A stretch of 64,000 bases of DNA from Axinella damicornis (Eukaryota > Porifera > Demospongiae > Axinellida > Axinellidae), in contig OZ007507.1 of assembly GCA_963931865.1 (NCBI GenBank), forward strand, positions 8,057,847-8,121,846. The letters run 5' to 3'. Numbering within the stretch: the first letter of the stretch is position 1; each line of letters opens with the position of its first letter. This document shows positions 46,320-58,453 of this stretch, piece by piece. The notes beneath the pieces are model-generated. The model ran no database searches and was not told where the DNA came from. It saw only the letters and a program-made list of their open reading frames with translations. A program made the translations under genes and the position numbers.

Positions 46320-47600
46320 CTATTACAGGGGCGGCGGAACAGGTCCGGCAGACCCAGCAACTGCTGGACCAATGTTTTGACAAACCATGGGACTTAATAA
46401 ACATGAGGCAGCAGTGTCCTCCTTCGTGGATGCATACGTGCTGGGGACCAGGCTCGAGGGAAAGTCTGTTTACGAGTCCAGTTGCATTGCAGCAAAGTAG
46501 AAGTGTCTGGAGGACACATCTAGCTTGTTGAGTACGATGGCTAACAAACAACAGCACTGCAACACAGAAACAGGTTACGTGCTAAACCACGTGTGATTTG
46601 GAAAGGGGTGGAGTCAGGAAGTGAAATAACAGCAGCGATAACTCGTCGCCTTATAATTACTATACAAGGCATGGGCTACCAACGCAGCTTACATCTCCTT
46701 TCTACGTCGAGAGTGAGATGGTCATTGATCAAAGAAACAAACACACTAGCCAGTAACTCTGATTCTTAGCTGATAGCAGAAGAAGTGGGAAGCTGCTACT
46801 TTGAGGTCACATATACGCTACACAAAACAATTATTCAAACATGTACATACCATGTTCAGGCTTCCTCTGCCTCAGTTTGTCCAGTTTCCCTGTTCTCTTG
46901 GGTGTCCCCAGTTGGCTGCTGTCAGTCACACCCACCAGGTCCCATACACTGTCTAGAGGAGGGAATGTCTCCAGACTCAGCCAACTCCGGGGGGAGGAGA
47001 GAGGGTATGCGAGTTACCCAATTCCTCAGCAACACTTGGAAATTAGCAGTGAAGCAGGTGGATGGATAGTAGCACTGACACAGTACACAGCATGTGAAAT
47101 GGTATAGCCTAGAGTATTGGTGCAGGTAACCTGCTGGAGCCTAAGAGCTTAGACTATGAGGAGGAAACCATCAAACCTATTTTTTGTCATCAGGGAGCAG
47201 CTGCTGGACACGTATTGGAGAGGTGCTTCCATTCTTCATGCCATCTACACTGCAAGCAATCAATGTTGGATATACGAATGGTCTGTCAGTTGCCTTTCTC
47301 TCCACAGCTCACTCTTCTAAAGGTACACAGCCACGGTGGGGCCACACCCTCACATCCTGCACAATGGTGGAGAGCCGGGTACATGCTACTACATTTGTCC
47401 AAGTTATGACCCCAATAGAACATACAATGATCACCCCAAGCTAGCTGATACATCTGTGATCGAGTTTGGTGAGCAGAACACATCCGTAATTATTACTGTG
47501 AATTGAACAGGTCCCTAATTGACATTCACATCGATTTCATAGTGTGTGTCGTCCATGAGTAGTGACCGTACATCAGGGGCTGACTGATTCTGTTGTTGCA
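46320..47600. other. Mixed repeat and possible exon sequence
   Basis: CAGGGGCGGCGGAACAGGTC near 46325 resembles a hAT-type end. 46911-47052 (after CCCCAG) is open with a donor-like GTGGAT. Around 47195 EQLLDTYWRGASILHAIYTA follows an AG. These could be exons of the gene starting at 41565, but phase continuity was not shown. Confidence 0.25.
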
Positions 47601-47662
47601 TCAGTTAGCCTCATTCCCAGGTGGTTCAAGAAACACAGTGAGCTCACCACGTACAATTGTGC

Positions 47663-48058
47663 TAGTCTCGTACCCAGTCCCACACCCAGCTTTTCGTCAC
47701 TTGCAGTACGGTAAAGCGGGGAGGGCCTGGTACATCTTCTCACGTGAGCATGATGTAATCGAAACATGCATAATTTTCAGAACGAAGACGCTACGCTTTG
47801 CGTGTTATTCAACCATCTACACGTCCAATGCTCGGTGAGTATGACAGTCGCCCCCCGATAGCTAGATACGTGTGGTATGTTACCTGGTACCTTCGCTCTT
47901 CTTGCTGTTCTGAGACCCACGTACGCCCACGCTTCCTTCCGGTCTTTCTACCCCTTTCTACCCTTGACATCACTCATGTGAGAAGATGTACCAGGCTCTC
48001 CCCGCTTTACCGTACTGCAAGCGACGAAAAGCTGGGCATGGGACTGGGAACGAGGCTA
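47663..48058. mobile_element. 396-bp hairpin-family element, exact 9-bp target duplication
   Basis: TAGTCTCGTACCCAGTCCC to GGGACTGGGAACGAGGCTA, flanked by CAATTGTGC on both sides (47654-47662, 48059-48067). Its centre matches 22437 in inverse orientation, including the AAGAAGAGCGAAGGTACC segment. Confidence 0.93.
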
Positions 48059-48069
48059 CAATTGTGCCA

Positions 48070-49240
48070 ATCTAGAACCAAGACTAGTGTGAAATAACAT
48101 ATACAAGTGAATCCATTGCCAATTGAGGCAGGACTGCCAACCAGTGTGGATTTACTCATACAACAGCAGACAATTAACAATCAGCTAGAGATGTATTATA
48201 ATATCAAAAATACACCCACCCACACACCATTTTCAAGCCATTTATTACTCTCCGAGAAACTGCATTCACTGCTACTGCTATGCTACATGGCTAGGCCTAA
48301 TGCACACACGATGATACACACCTTAGAGTGTGCATAGTCTCATGCCATGTGCTGGTACACAGCTGATTATGCAACAAGAATGAGTGAAATGTTATGCCAC
48401 TATAGTCCGCCTTCGTTCCTCAGTCCAACCACTTTTTTCTGGAACTATTCCAGTGCCTTCCAGTTCAAGGTAGCATGCAGCAGCAATTGACCAAGCATCA
48501 TTGTGGAGGACCAGAACTGTTAAATAGTGTTAATTAATGTTTGTGCAACATTGGAGGCAGCCCCTTGGTGCGCAAGGCGAATTCTTTTGTGTATTCTAGT
48601 CTTGTCCTTACCTTTGTTGTTGTTGAATGGTCTTTTGTTGCTGCTCTGTATATTTAAGTACTGCTTTGGTTTGTGTAGTTAAATTCTGAGATTCTGGGTT
48701 TTGGAGATTCAGTTGTTTCAGTTATTACTCTTCTGCTGCAAGTTAAGGACAACTTACCGCTCGGGTCCGTTACAATCATGCAATGAATTGTACCCATCTT
48801 GGGTGAATAAAATCATAATGTCATTTGGGATACCATGGTCCACTGGAATATGCAGTCATCAAACATAGTATTTGTCACCTCCTTGTAGCAGGGGCGCAGC
48901 TAGGATTTGGAGACTGAGGAGGCATATGGAGTTCTCAGTGCGGGCGAAGCGCAAATGATTGATTCATCATTACTTCCGTAATGAGCGCAAACAGTTGCTC
49001 TCGAAATGCTACAGCAATATGCTGGTGCCCTGACTGTCCCAGACTTGTAGCACTATCCGCGTTAAGAGTATATACGCCAGCTCATGGTCAGCCTAGCTCC
49101 TGTCTCTGTAATCCGATCGAACGCACATCGTACACAGCATGCGCGAGGATTGATCTAGGACTCTGGACACGAGCGTCATACTTCAGAAAGCAAGGAGGCA
49201 GCTGCCTCCTCTGCCTCAATGCTAGCTACTCCCATGCTTG
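48070..49240. other. No gene recognised
   Basis: Non-coding. GCAGGGGCGCAGCTAGGATT near 48889 resembles a hAT-type element end. Confidence 0.35.
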
Positions 49241-49286
49241 TAGCCTCGTTCCCAGGTGCTTGGTAGAGCGCATGGGAACGAGGCTA
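49241..49286. mobile_element. 46-bp minimal hairpin-family element
   Basis: TAGCCTCGTTCCCAGG and ATGGGAACGAGGCTA ends around AGAGCG. Flanks CCATGCTTG and GCCTCCTTG match 6/9, perhaps a decayed target duplication. Confidence 0.6.
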
Positions 49287-49708
49287 GCCTCCTTGCACAA
49301 ATGGACTTACAAAACAGCCTTCTGACCATGTACTTCTAGTAGGAAAGCTTGGTCTGTACAGGCAGTTAATACCTGAGAACTGTGAGTATTAAAAGTTTGT
49401 TAACAAGGATGGCTGTGAAGAAGACAAGTTCACTCTCTACTAGATTTCTGTCCATGTCTAGTTGAGTTGATCTCCATTAAACTAACTTGCTCATTGGTCT
49501 CTTAATCGTCCGTAGAGGTGAACATTAAATTAATGACTTCCAATGATGGGACTGAGGTATGTCGTTAAATAAGAGGAGAGAGGGGGGGATATGGTGTGGT
49601 AGCCTACCCAGTGCCAACCAAGGGCTTTCTACAGCCAAACCCATAAGTAGCCATGTTCGGCGTAAGAACACATCACTCCACCTATATTATACGTGCAAAC
49701 ATACGTAC

Positions 49709-50125
49709 GTACCGTAGTGTACGTATCAAGCGCCCACCACGTATCAAGCGCCCACCCCCCTCTTCACGCGAAAGTTACTGCACAGGGTCCAAAAGCAGTG
49801 TAGTAAAGGCCCACCCATCACAAAAGTTTCGAGCAGCATTTCTTAACCTCTGGGCGAGGTTGTGCATTCAAAAAGTCCATGAAGTACAAACTACGGCGTG
49901 CTTAAAGACGCGCAATCAATTTCTATGCGTGAAAAATGGACTTATTATATTCATAGCCGGTCATTGATATTCACAGCTTACCGCAGCGCTTGTTGTGCTG
50001 AATGGGTGGGCGGATACTACATGCCTAAGTAGTCTGAGTACGCATCTAGCGCCCACCCCCCTGTTCAGCTGCGTTCTATTGTCCCCAAACCCTGGGCGCT
50101 TAATACGTACTCTACTCTACGGTAC
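49709..50125. mobile_element. 417-bp MITE-like element with GTACCGTAG ends
   Basis: GTACCGTAGTGTACGTATCA with AAGCGCCCA at the left; TGGGCGCTTAATACGTAC and CTACGGTAC at the right. GCGCCCACC motifs recur inside. Related fragments near 27030-27140 and 54730. Confidence 0.6.
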
Positions 50126-50541
50126 ATGAGTGTTCCTTCCAAACTCTGCAGTATTCCACGCTCGAGTTTGTATACAGTATAATGCTACAAGTGTACTCTC
50201 ATCATACCATTGAACGGAAATCAATGATGTAGACATCAATGACTTTTCTAGCAAGGCCAGGATGGAACCCTCCAAGAAACACAGCCTGCTGTCCATTGAT
50301 TGCAGTAAAATGCAAAGTAGGCATAGAGGGTGGCCTCAGTCCAGTGGTGGGGGGTGAGGACCACTTTGCCTGCAGAAGGTGAAGCAGTCAGTGTTTACTC
50401 TCACTCCTAGATGACAGCCTACAGTATTCATCCTGTGATTATGACTTGGTATTACACACAGTTTGAGATTATTACTGACACAATTCACTGCATTTACTTG
50501 GATCCAGATCGTCAGGCTTGTAATTCAAATCACCGATGAAC

Positions 50542-51670
50542 GGGTTAGTCCTTCATTTAAGAGTTACAAAAGACGCTGAAGATGCAGCTGTTTTTATATT
50601 TAGTCCCTTGGTCTCTCCAGTGGTCTCCCTTGGTCTCTAGTGAGACCCCTGGAGACCAGGCGAGACCGCTGGAGACCACTAGAAACCAAGGGAGACCAAG
50701 GGAGACCACTGGAGACCAAGGGAGACCAGCACAAAATACTGATAGACTAGTTATTACCAAGGGCGCATCGAGCCGCGGAAGGCGGCAAGAGGGCATGCAA
50801 CTTCCTATAGCGCACGTATAGAGTGATGAGAAATACCGTTTCTTAAGCACGTGAAATTGCGTGCACGGTACAGTTACGGACATTCGACGTATCTTTTTCC
50901 TGGTCAAGGAAGATGATTGCTGCTGATGTCGGTACCAGCCATTCAAGCGATCTCTAGCCCAAGTACTTCTTCTAGTCCGGGTACATGTACCTCTCCTACC
51001 AGTGTAGCAGGCCCAGATTCGGAGAAAGTATCGCCGGATGCAAGCCAACATTCACCACTCTCGACAACAGCACAACAGCTCAACATTTGCTGTTGCGTAA
51101 GTTGGAGGGAGGTAATGATAGCATCAAAAGGAGCTCACGCTAGGTCCTCGTCAAAGACGAGCGCTGAGTCAAAGACGAACGCTGCAGACGGAATGCCAGT
51201 CATCTCGTAAATACAAGTGATCGCATAAGGGGCGCGCGTCTACGGTTCACGTGCTTATACAGTCAAAATTTGAATTCTATATTATATTCTATATCATTAT
51301 ATTCTATATAATTATGTCGAGCTGTTGTGCTGTTGTCGAGAGCGGTGAATGTTGGCTTGCATCCGGCGATACTTTCTCCGAATCTGGGCCTGCTACACTG
51401 GTAGGAGAGGTACATGTACCCGGACTAGAAGAAGTACTTGGGCTAGAGATCGCTTGAATGGCATTTCTATACCGACATCAGCAGCACTCATCTTCCTTGA
51501 CCAGGAAAAAGTTACGTCGAATGTCCGAATTCTATATTAGTAACACTCAGCATTTTGCCGTCTATGAACGTTGCATGCCCTCTTGCCGCCCTCGGCGGCT
51601 CAATGCACCCTTAATATAAAAACAGCTGCATTGTCAGCATCTTTTGTGACTCTTAAATGAAGGACTAACC
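50542..51670. mobile_element. 1.13-kb nested foldback element carrying a promoter/first-exon-like segment
   Basis: Outer inverse arms: GGTTAGTCCTTCATTTAAGA (50543) and TCTTAAATGAAGGACTAACC (ending 51670), both running into CAGCTG(T/C)-rich sequence. Inner arms begin CAAGGGCGCATCGAGCCGC (50758) and GGCGGCTCAATGCACCCTT. Within, 50880-51080 and 51307-51520 are inverse copies of a segment also found once at 57990-58200. That segment contains GCACGTGAAATTGCGTGCAC, a Ser/Thr-rich reading (SPSTSSSPGTCTSPTSVAGP) and GCGTAAGTTGG as a donor-like end. A GAGACCAAGGGAGACCACTG array occupies 50606-50733. Confidence 0.75.
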
Positions 51671-51688
51671 GTGCTATATCTGCATGCT

Positions 51689-51778
51689 TAGCCTCATTCC
51701 CATGCCTTCAGTTTTTGATCGCTTACTCATGCTGTAGCGGTTAAAACTGGAGGTGTAGAACGCCTGGGAATGAAGCTG
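51689..51778. mobile_element. 90-bp hairpin-family element
   Basis: TAGCCTCATTCCCATGCC and AACGCCTGGGAATGAAGCTG ends, with TTTTTGATCGCTTACTCATG inside as in the 44517 subfamily. The flanks TGCATGCT and TGCATGTC suggest a decayed target duplication. Confidence 0.65.
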
Positions 51779-52131
51779 TGCATGTCCCCTGGATGCCTTC
51801 CACAGCAAGAGACTTGGTGCATACATGCAGCAAACAGAGCATTTTGAAGACATGATTTATTTTTCCTGGCTTCACTGTGTATCCTTGCATGGTATGCTGA
51901 TGCAGCACTGAGCAAGGATCTGTCGCTCAAACACACACACACACACACACACGCAAATTCATAAACATTCAGACACACACACACACACACTCTTCTCCCT
52001 AGGTATATACAGTGACCTTCAGGTTTATTTGTGGTCAGAACAACAAACAACATGTGTCAATGTGCCCTTTGCCCTATGGTTGCTACCAACCACTAAATTC
52101 CTGAAAGGCTTCACACACATGAATACCTTGA

Positions 52132-52552
52132 AATGGGAGAAGACTGCAGCCTTTGGTTATAATTATGCAGATTCCCTTGCAGCAATCTGCAAGAAAATGG
52201 CATTGGCAAAAATTAATTATGATTACTAAAACAGCACTCTAACAAGTTCACCAACACAATGGTCAGAAATATCAAGGAACCAACTTATCCAAATCAGTGA
52301 GGAATGCTCGAAGCAATTGAGGACATTGGTGGTGTCCCAGTCTAGCCCCTCTCCGCCCGGCCGGTGAAGCGGGTGAGCGGCAAAGCCGTGCGCGGAGGGC
52401 GGAGTGGGTCTAGCAAACATTGCACTTGATAGTGTTTCAACTGACCAATCAGATCTCACTGAAGTGATTCGTTCCAATTTTATTCATGACTAGTAAACCA
52501 AACCCCTCGCGGGCGATCAGCCCGGTAGAGAGTATCTACACTCTGGTTCTAC
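52132..52552 (+). repeat. Left copy of a 420-bp direct repeat flanking a minisatellite
   Basis: Runs from GAAATGGGAGAAGACTGCAG to GGTAGAGAGTATCTACACTC. Contains a hairpin around CCCGGCCGGTGAAGCGGG and an 83-residue minus-strand frame that is identical in both copies, best explained by recent duplication and not selection. Confidence 0.9.
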
Positions 52553-53675
52553 CTGACTCTACCTGACTCTACCTTGGTTCTACCTGACTCTACCTGCCTC
52601 TGCCTGACTCTACCTTGGCTGTACCTGACTCTACCTTGGCTCTACATGACTCTACCTTGGCTCTACCTGACTCGGCCTGACTGTACCTTGGCTCTACCTG
52701 ACTCTACCTTGGCTCTACCTGACTCTACCTTGGCTCTACCTGACTCTGCCTGACTCTACCTTGGTTCTACCTGACTCTGCCTGACTCTACCTTGGCTCTA
52801 CCTGACTCTACCTTGGCTCTACCTGACTCTGCCTGTCTCTACCTTGGCTGTACTTGGCTCTACCTGACTCTTCCTTGGTTCTACCCGACTCTACCTGACT
52901 CTGCCTGACTCTACCTTGCTTTCTACCTGACTCTACCTGACTCTACCTGGGTTCTACCTGACTCTACCTGACTCTGCCTGACTCTACCTTGGCTCTACCT
53001 GACTCGGCCTGACTCTACCTTGGCTCTACCTTACTCTACCTTGGCTCTACCTGACTCTACCTTGGCTCTACCTGACTCTGCCTGACTCTACCTTGGTTCT
53101 ACCTGACTCTACCCGACTCTGCCTGACTCTGCCTTGGTTCTACCTGACTCTACCTGACTCTGCCTGACTCTACCTTGGCTGTACCTGGCTCTTCCTGACT
53201 CTACCTTGGTTCTACCTGACTCTACCTGACTCTGCCTGACTCTACCTTGGCTCTACCTGACTCTACCTTGGCTCTACCTGACTCTGCCTGACTCTACCTT
53301 GGCTGTACCTGGCTCTACCTGACTCTACCTTGGTTCTACCTGACTCTACCTGACTCTGCCTGACTCTACCTTGGTTCTACCTGACTCTACCTTGGTTCTA
53401 CCTGACTCTACGTTGGCTCTTCCTGACTCTACCTTGGCTCTACCTGACTCGGCCTGACTCTACCTTGGCTCTACCTGACTCTACCTTGGCTCTACCTGAC
53501 TCTACCTTGGCTCTACCTGACTCTACCTTGGCTCTACCTGACTCGGCCTGACTCTACCTTGGCTCTACCTGACTCTACCCTGGCTATACCTGACTCTACC
53601 TGACTCTGCCTGACTCTACCTTGGTTCTACCTGACTCTACCTGACTCTGCCTGACTCTACCTTGGCTGTACCTGA
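52553..53675 (+). repeat. Minisatellite of CTCTACCTGA / CTCTACCTTGG units
   Basis: About 1.1 kb built from 10- and 11-bp units arranged in variable higher-order blocks. No coding frame of interest. Confidence 0.95.
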
Positions 53676-54110
53676 AATGGGAGAAGACTGCAGCCTGAAA
53701 TGGGAGAAGACTGCAGCCTTTGGTTATAATTATGCAGATTCCCTAGCAGCAATCTGCAAGAAAATGGCACTGGCAAAAATTAATTATGATTACTAAAACA
53801 GCACTCTAACAAGTTCACCAACACAATGGTCAGAAATATCAAGGAACCAACTTATCCAAATCAGTGAGGAATGCTCGAAGCAATTGAGGACATTGGTGGT
53901 GTCCCAGTCTAGCCCCTCTCCGCCCGGCCGGTGAAGCGGGTGAGCGGCAAAGCCGTGCGCGGAGGGCGGAGTGGGTCTAGCAAACATTGCACTTGATAGT
54001 GTTTCAACTGACCAATCAGATCTCACTGAAGTGATTCGTTCCAATTTTATTCATGACTAGTAAACCAAACCCCTCGTGGGCGATCAGCCCGGTAGAGAGT
54101 ATCTACACTC
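53676..54110 (+). repeat. Right copy of the 420-bp direct repeat
   Basis: Near-identical to 52132-52552, ending GGTAGAGAGTATCTACACTC, with an added partial repeat GAAATGGGAGAAGACTGCAG at its left edge (53677 and 53697). Confidence 0.9.
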
Positions 54111-54239
54111 AAGCTAAACTAGTCCAACCTGGATGCTTCCAAGGGTACAGAACTCGTCCTTGACTCTAGCTGGAACTTCACCAGTTCACAAGTTAATGTA
54201 ATTGGCATTCCAGAGAAACATGATCTATTGCAATGTTTG

Positions 54240-55000
54240 CTAGACCCTCTCAGCCTTCACCGCATGCCCGCTTGACCGGCCGGGCGTAGAGGGGCTAGCA
54301 GGTAGACTGGTGGTGACCAAGCTGCTGAAGTTTCCCCTGAAAAGAATCCTCATGTCTCATTTTGGAGTATGCAATTTCAAATATTGCCTTACTTGTCTCA
54401 AATGAATGCAAAGCAGAAGTGAGGCTGGCAATGCAAGAAACCTTGGGGAGGTGTGTATCACACAGCATATCAACAGGTGCTCAAAGCTAACAGTTATCCA
54501 ATGCTGATTCCTCATAATAATTATGCATGTTGGCTTGCCCTAACAAGCTCAACCACTCACACGGACCTCATTGTGCATTAGATGGTAGTGAGCAGTCGTA
54601 TCCCTGAAATTTAACAGCAAGCACGACTAACAAGATGACAGTGCTAGTGACTCCAGCAATGTGGATGTGCTGGGAGAGCTCTGAAGCAACCGTGCTAGCT
54701 GCTACGTAAATGAGGTTTGAACGCAGAAATAGCGCCCACCCCCGTTCGGCAAGCAAGTAAGGCACTTCATGAGACTACAGTAAGTACGCCACTATTCTGG
54801 CACGTGCTCCCTGGATTAGTAACCATTTTGTAGACGAACCATAGCATTAAACTTTCAGACACGGTACATCAAAAGTGCTCTCGAAGGCTTGATTTGATAA
54901 CCAGAGAATGCCACATCTCCAACACAGAAGGTGGTCCTGGGCAGGGGGGTCATCATCACTTGAGCTACTATTAAAATGGCAACTTGTTTCTGGAAGCCAC
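54240..55000. other. No gene recognised
   Basis: A diverged inverse relative of the CCGGCCGG hairpin lies at 54240-54305 (CTAGACCCTCTCAGCC to GTAGAGGGGCTAGC). GCGCCCACCCCCG at 54733 recalls the element at 49709. Confidence 0.4.
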
Positions 55001-55014
55001 CACTTCAACAGGAA

Positions 55015-55085
55015 AATCAAAGGCTTTAGTGGGATTCGAACGTTGAGCAGTAGAGACTAACTCTACCAGTACATCCCAGCACACC
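55015..55085 (-). tRNA. tRNA-like sequence, probably a pseudogene or SINE head
   Basis: The minus strand contains AACGTTCGAATCCCACT, a perfect RNA polymerase III B-box (GTTCGAATC), and upstream TGGTAGAGTTAG resembling an A-box. No convincing cloverleaf or CCA-proximal acceptor pairing was built. Confidence 0.3.
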
Positions 55086-55128
55086 TAAGCTGGGCCCCGG
55101 TCCAGAAATCCCCTCGTCCTCCTTTATC

Positions 55129-55156
55129 CCCCCCCCCCCCCCCCCCCCCCCCCCCC
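55129..55156. repeat. Poly-C tract
   Basis: About 28 C residues. Confidence 0.9.
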
Positions 55157-55644
55157 ACCTCTTGCCTCTAGGGTTCAAAACTCAAGCAGGAGCGTGAGCT
55201 GTCCATTTCATAAAATCTCCTCCAACTATCGCCAGTCTTGCGCACGGCCGCACGCAGTTACATGACCACAGCCGTGACCTTTGACCCCGGTGGCGCGCGC
55301 AACCGGAAACGGCTGAATTTGTAGTACCTTTTGGCGGGAAGTCGTGATGGCTTGCAGACTGGGGTCTGAAGGTTAACGAGTCTGGGCCACTCCATACATA
55401 CCGATTCTCGACTACCCGCCTAGCAGCCCGAGCGAGTACGCCGATTTTCCTCGCTCACCGAAGAAAAAGGTGTTCAGGTTGAAAAGCAGGTCGGCCTCCT
55501 ACATGTGATTCCAGTCACGCCTATCCAACGCTCCTGACGCAACACATTTCGATCGGTGTCTGACCTAGGCCTGTCACGGAGGGATGGGTGTGTTGCTATG
55601 TCATCTTTCTTCTTCCCTTTATTAATCTTTCATGGAAGGAGGCT

Positions 55645-55755
55645 TCTACATAGTAACTAAAACTAAAATGAGGACTGTTTCCTGTTAACTACAAATCCCT
55701 TGAGATTTAGTAACTAAAGCAATGCGACTTCAATACCTATATAACTAAAACAACA
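55645..55755. repeat. Dispersed TAACTAAAACTAA-rich repeat, copy 3
   Basis: Shares AACTAAAATGAGGACTGT and GCAATGCGACTTC with 12255-12475. Confidence 0.55.
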
Positions 55756-55940
55756 TAATTATTATTATACTGGCATCTGACTTTCATGGAAGATGGAAAC
55801 CTCTTTTTTCCCTTTGTTTCCGAGGAATATCTCATTGTCCACATGCAGATCCTCCATGTCCCAACTGGGCAGGAGCCACATCTCAATCCTTTGCATGGTT
55901 ACAATTCTGAACTCATAATATAGTTGATGTACAAAAGCAC

Positions 55941-55941
<1 letters not shown>

Positions 55942-55983
<42 letters not shown>
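55942..55983. repeat. (CA)n microsatellite
   Basis: About 20 CA units immediately next to the stop codon of the PEX5 C-terminal exon. Confidence 0.95.
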
Positions 55984-55985
<2 letters not shown>

Positions 55986-57148
55986 ATTGCACTGTAAACT
56001 CTGTGAGGAAGAAACCCAAGTCCCTCTGCTCTATCCTGCCCAGCATGTCGCTCCTCCCCAGGAATGTCACTGCCAGTCTGAGCGTTGGCCAGATATTTTG
56101 GACGTTTGGGAAACACTTCTTGTAGCCCTTTTGCTTGTTTGTGGAGGTGCAGTGCTCCGTGGCCTCTCTGTATTGTGTGAATGTGTGTGTGTGGAGGGCA
56201 GAGGGGGTGATTGGGGAGAAAGGAGGAAGAGAAAGAGAAAGGTCATTCTACCACAGGAGCGACCTGCTGGGCAGATCATTTGATGTACCGCAGAGGATAA
56301 ATTGGTAATCCTCCGCGATGACGTAATTGAACCACTCTGTGCTGAGAATCAGAGAGCTATAGCTGCCCTAGCAGCCGGAACAGGGTACTAACTTGACTTG
56401 GAGGTTATGTCTGTGGTAGAAGCCGGATCTACTACGTCGATATGGTTTATCCTCTTTGGAAAGTTTAGCCTTGGCAACGCCTCAGCCAAACTTTCCCATG
56501 GAGAATAAATCGCTTAACCTCCATAGTCTACTTTTACCATGTTTGTGAGATTGATGATCACCCACTTGTATGCTTCCAGGTTGATGCAGCTTATCCTTAG
56601 GTTGTAGTGAGAACGAGTGAACCCTGGAAGGTACTCCAGAGCCTTGCGGTAGGCGTGTATTGCGTGTGTGTGTGTGTGCATGTATGTGCGTGAGTATGTG
56701 TGTGTATGTGCATGTGCATGTGTGGGTGTGTATGGGTGTGCAAGGCTGCCAGCATGCGTGAGTGGGTGTGCAAGCATGCGTGAGTGTGTGCAACAGAATC
56801 AGATTTGCCACCAATACAAGATGGAACAGTTATCTCTTCACTCCTATTGCCATTAGCCAATGTGGCTCCTAGCTTGTTCCAGAGCATTGCATCCTGCAGA
56901 GAGGAACACATGACCATCACACAACCATCACATGATTATCACATGACCACCACTACATGGTGTATGTAAGTGGACCTGATACACCTATACTCCTTGGTGG
57001 TACCAGATGAAGGGGCACAGAGACCGTCTAAACCCCTCACCACCTCCTTCATGACCTACTGAACCTCTGGTCTAACATCCAGTGCAGCATGAAAGCAGTC
57101 CACTGCCTTGTACTCGCCTGACAGGTTGAACAGCACACCCAAACCAAC
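55984..57148 (-). pseudogene. PEX5: PEX5 peroxisomal import receptor, C-terminal exons, degenerate
   Basis: PEX5 binds the C-terminal PTS1 signal of peroxisomal proteins through its TPR domain. Minus-strand blocks in PEX5 order: 57148-57065 (TGTGCAG/ acceptor) [13 protein letters not shown] and [13 protein letters not shown]; 56893-56825 (CTGCAG/) DAMLWNKLGATLANGNRSEE; 56654-56564 AYRKALEYLPGFTRSHYNLR and ISCINLEAYK; about 56120-55984 NIWPTLRLAVTFLGRSDMLG and EQRDLGFFLTEF, then stop. These match the last TPRs and tail of the family. Damage: a Lys/Asp position is lost after SGEY, the third block has no AG acceptor and abuts an expanded CA tract, its end reads AAG/TGGGTG where GTGGGT is expected, and the HFLEAL segment is missing. 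The upstream exons are not in the window or lie beyond the retroelement insertion. Family identity is strong; functionality is unlikely. Confidence 0.8.
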
Positions 57149-57463
57149 CTGCACAGTAGTTAGTTTGGTAATGCACCACACACCTATATGCACCCCACAC
57201 ACACCTGCGTCAGGGGGTAGGACTGGCTAGAATAGACTTAAGTTCAATAGTCAGGAACAACAGGGATCACTGCCAAACCAGAGTCAGAGACAACTTTAAT
57301 TAAATCCATAATTGTCAACCACGAGGTAAGAGATTCGACCACATGATCCACAATAAGGATGATACAATATGACATAAAAGTTGGTGCATGACATTTCCCC
57401 CCACTGTGCTGAGAGGTTGTCCTCGACATCTGATGACAGTGATACAAGAATTACTAAGATTAA

Positions 57464-57835
57464 CTACACACATACTGTACAAGGATGATAAGTTCCATAC
57501 CAGTTACTTTTTGGCCTGCAGTCGACTCCTCGAACGAGTGACTGGTCCTTGATGTGGTTGCAGGGCTTCACCATCAGTTGGCTGGGTAGTCCCCTTGAAA
57601 CAAGACTTCTTACGATGCTTCTTGTGGCCAGTCCAGGTCGTGTCACCCTGCTCCGCTTAGCACCTCTGCACCTCTGCACCTGTTCCAGTGCCACAAAGAT
57701 GGAATCACTTTTGGGCTTGTCCACCAAAAACACCTCAGCATTGGTAGGAGTGGCTTGTAGTACGGACCATAGAAGGGCCTCACTAGTTTCCAGTCCTTTC
57801 CTTAGGACTCTGATGGCATCCGCGCCATCATGCAT
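57464..57835 (-). pseudogene. Retrotransposon Pol C-terminal remnant
   Basis: Minus-strand text AEVFLVDKPKSDSIFVALEQ in one frame and DTTWTGHKKHRKKSC to GPVTRSRSRLQAKK in another, the latter typical of the basic tail of Gypsy Pol after integrase. It is frameshifted and detached from its catalytic domains. Confidence 0.5.
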
Positions 57836-57877
57836 TCTCCGACACGAAGGTCCACTTCCTTTGTCTTTCAGTCATAT

Positions 57878-58453
57878 CAAGGGTGCATCGAGCCGCCGAA
57901 GGCGGCGAGAGGGCATGCAACTTCCTATAGTGCACGTATAGACGGCATAGTGCTGAGTGGTACTAAAAATAACGTTTCCGGTTAAGCACGTGAAATTGCG
58001 TGCACGGTTCGGTTACGGACGTTCAACGGAACTTATTCCTTGCGGCAAGGAAGATGAGTGCTACCGATGTCAGTCCAGAAACGCCATCCAAGCGATCTCT
58101 AGGGTAGGGTAGCTCTCCTACCAGTGTAGCAGGCCAAGAAAGTATCGCCGGAACAACATTCGCCGCTCTCGACAACAGCACAACGGCTGTTGCGTAAGTT
58201 GGAGGGAGGGAATGATAGCATCGAAAGGAGCTCACGCTAGGTAGCTAGGTCCTCGTCAAAGACGCTACAGATGGAATATCAGCCATCTCGATTGTAAGTA
58301 CAAAAAGTGACCGCATAAGAGGCGCGCGTCTATATACGGTTCACGTGCTTATACAGTCCAAATTTGAATTCTATATTTAGTAACACTCAGCATTTTGCCA
58401 TCTATGTATGTTGCATGCCCTCTCGCCGCCTTCGGTGGCTCAATGCGCCCTTG
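57878..58453. mobile_element. 576-bp TIR element nested in the Gypsy remnant
   Basis: Ends CAAGGGTGCATCGAGCCGCC and GGTGGCTCAATGCGCCCTTG are inverse, arms about 70 bp. Flanked by GTCATAT on both sides (57871-57877, 58454-58460). The interior contains ATGAGTGCTACCGATGTCAG (MSATDVSPETPSKRSL) after a GC-rich GCACGTGAAATTGCGTGCAC segment and before GCGTAAGTTGG, also present in the foldback element at 50542. Confidence 0.85.

Noticed and set aside
46320..46450. Plus-strand frame AAEQVRQTQQLLDQCFDKPW as an exon
   Set aside because: The start CAGGGGCGGCGG looks like a transposon end and phase does not continue from the exon ending at 43994.
52226..52477. 83-residue minus-strand frame, identical at 53793-54044
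   Set aside because: Identity is explained by recent duplication of the whole 420-bp segment. The frame is built from a hairpin element and has no domain.
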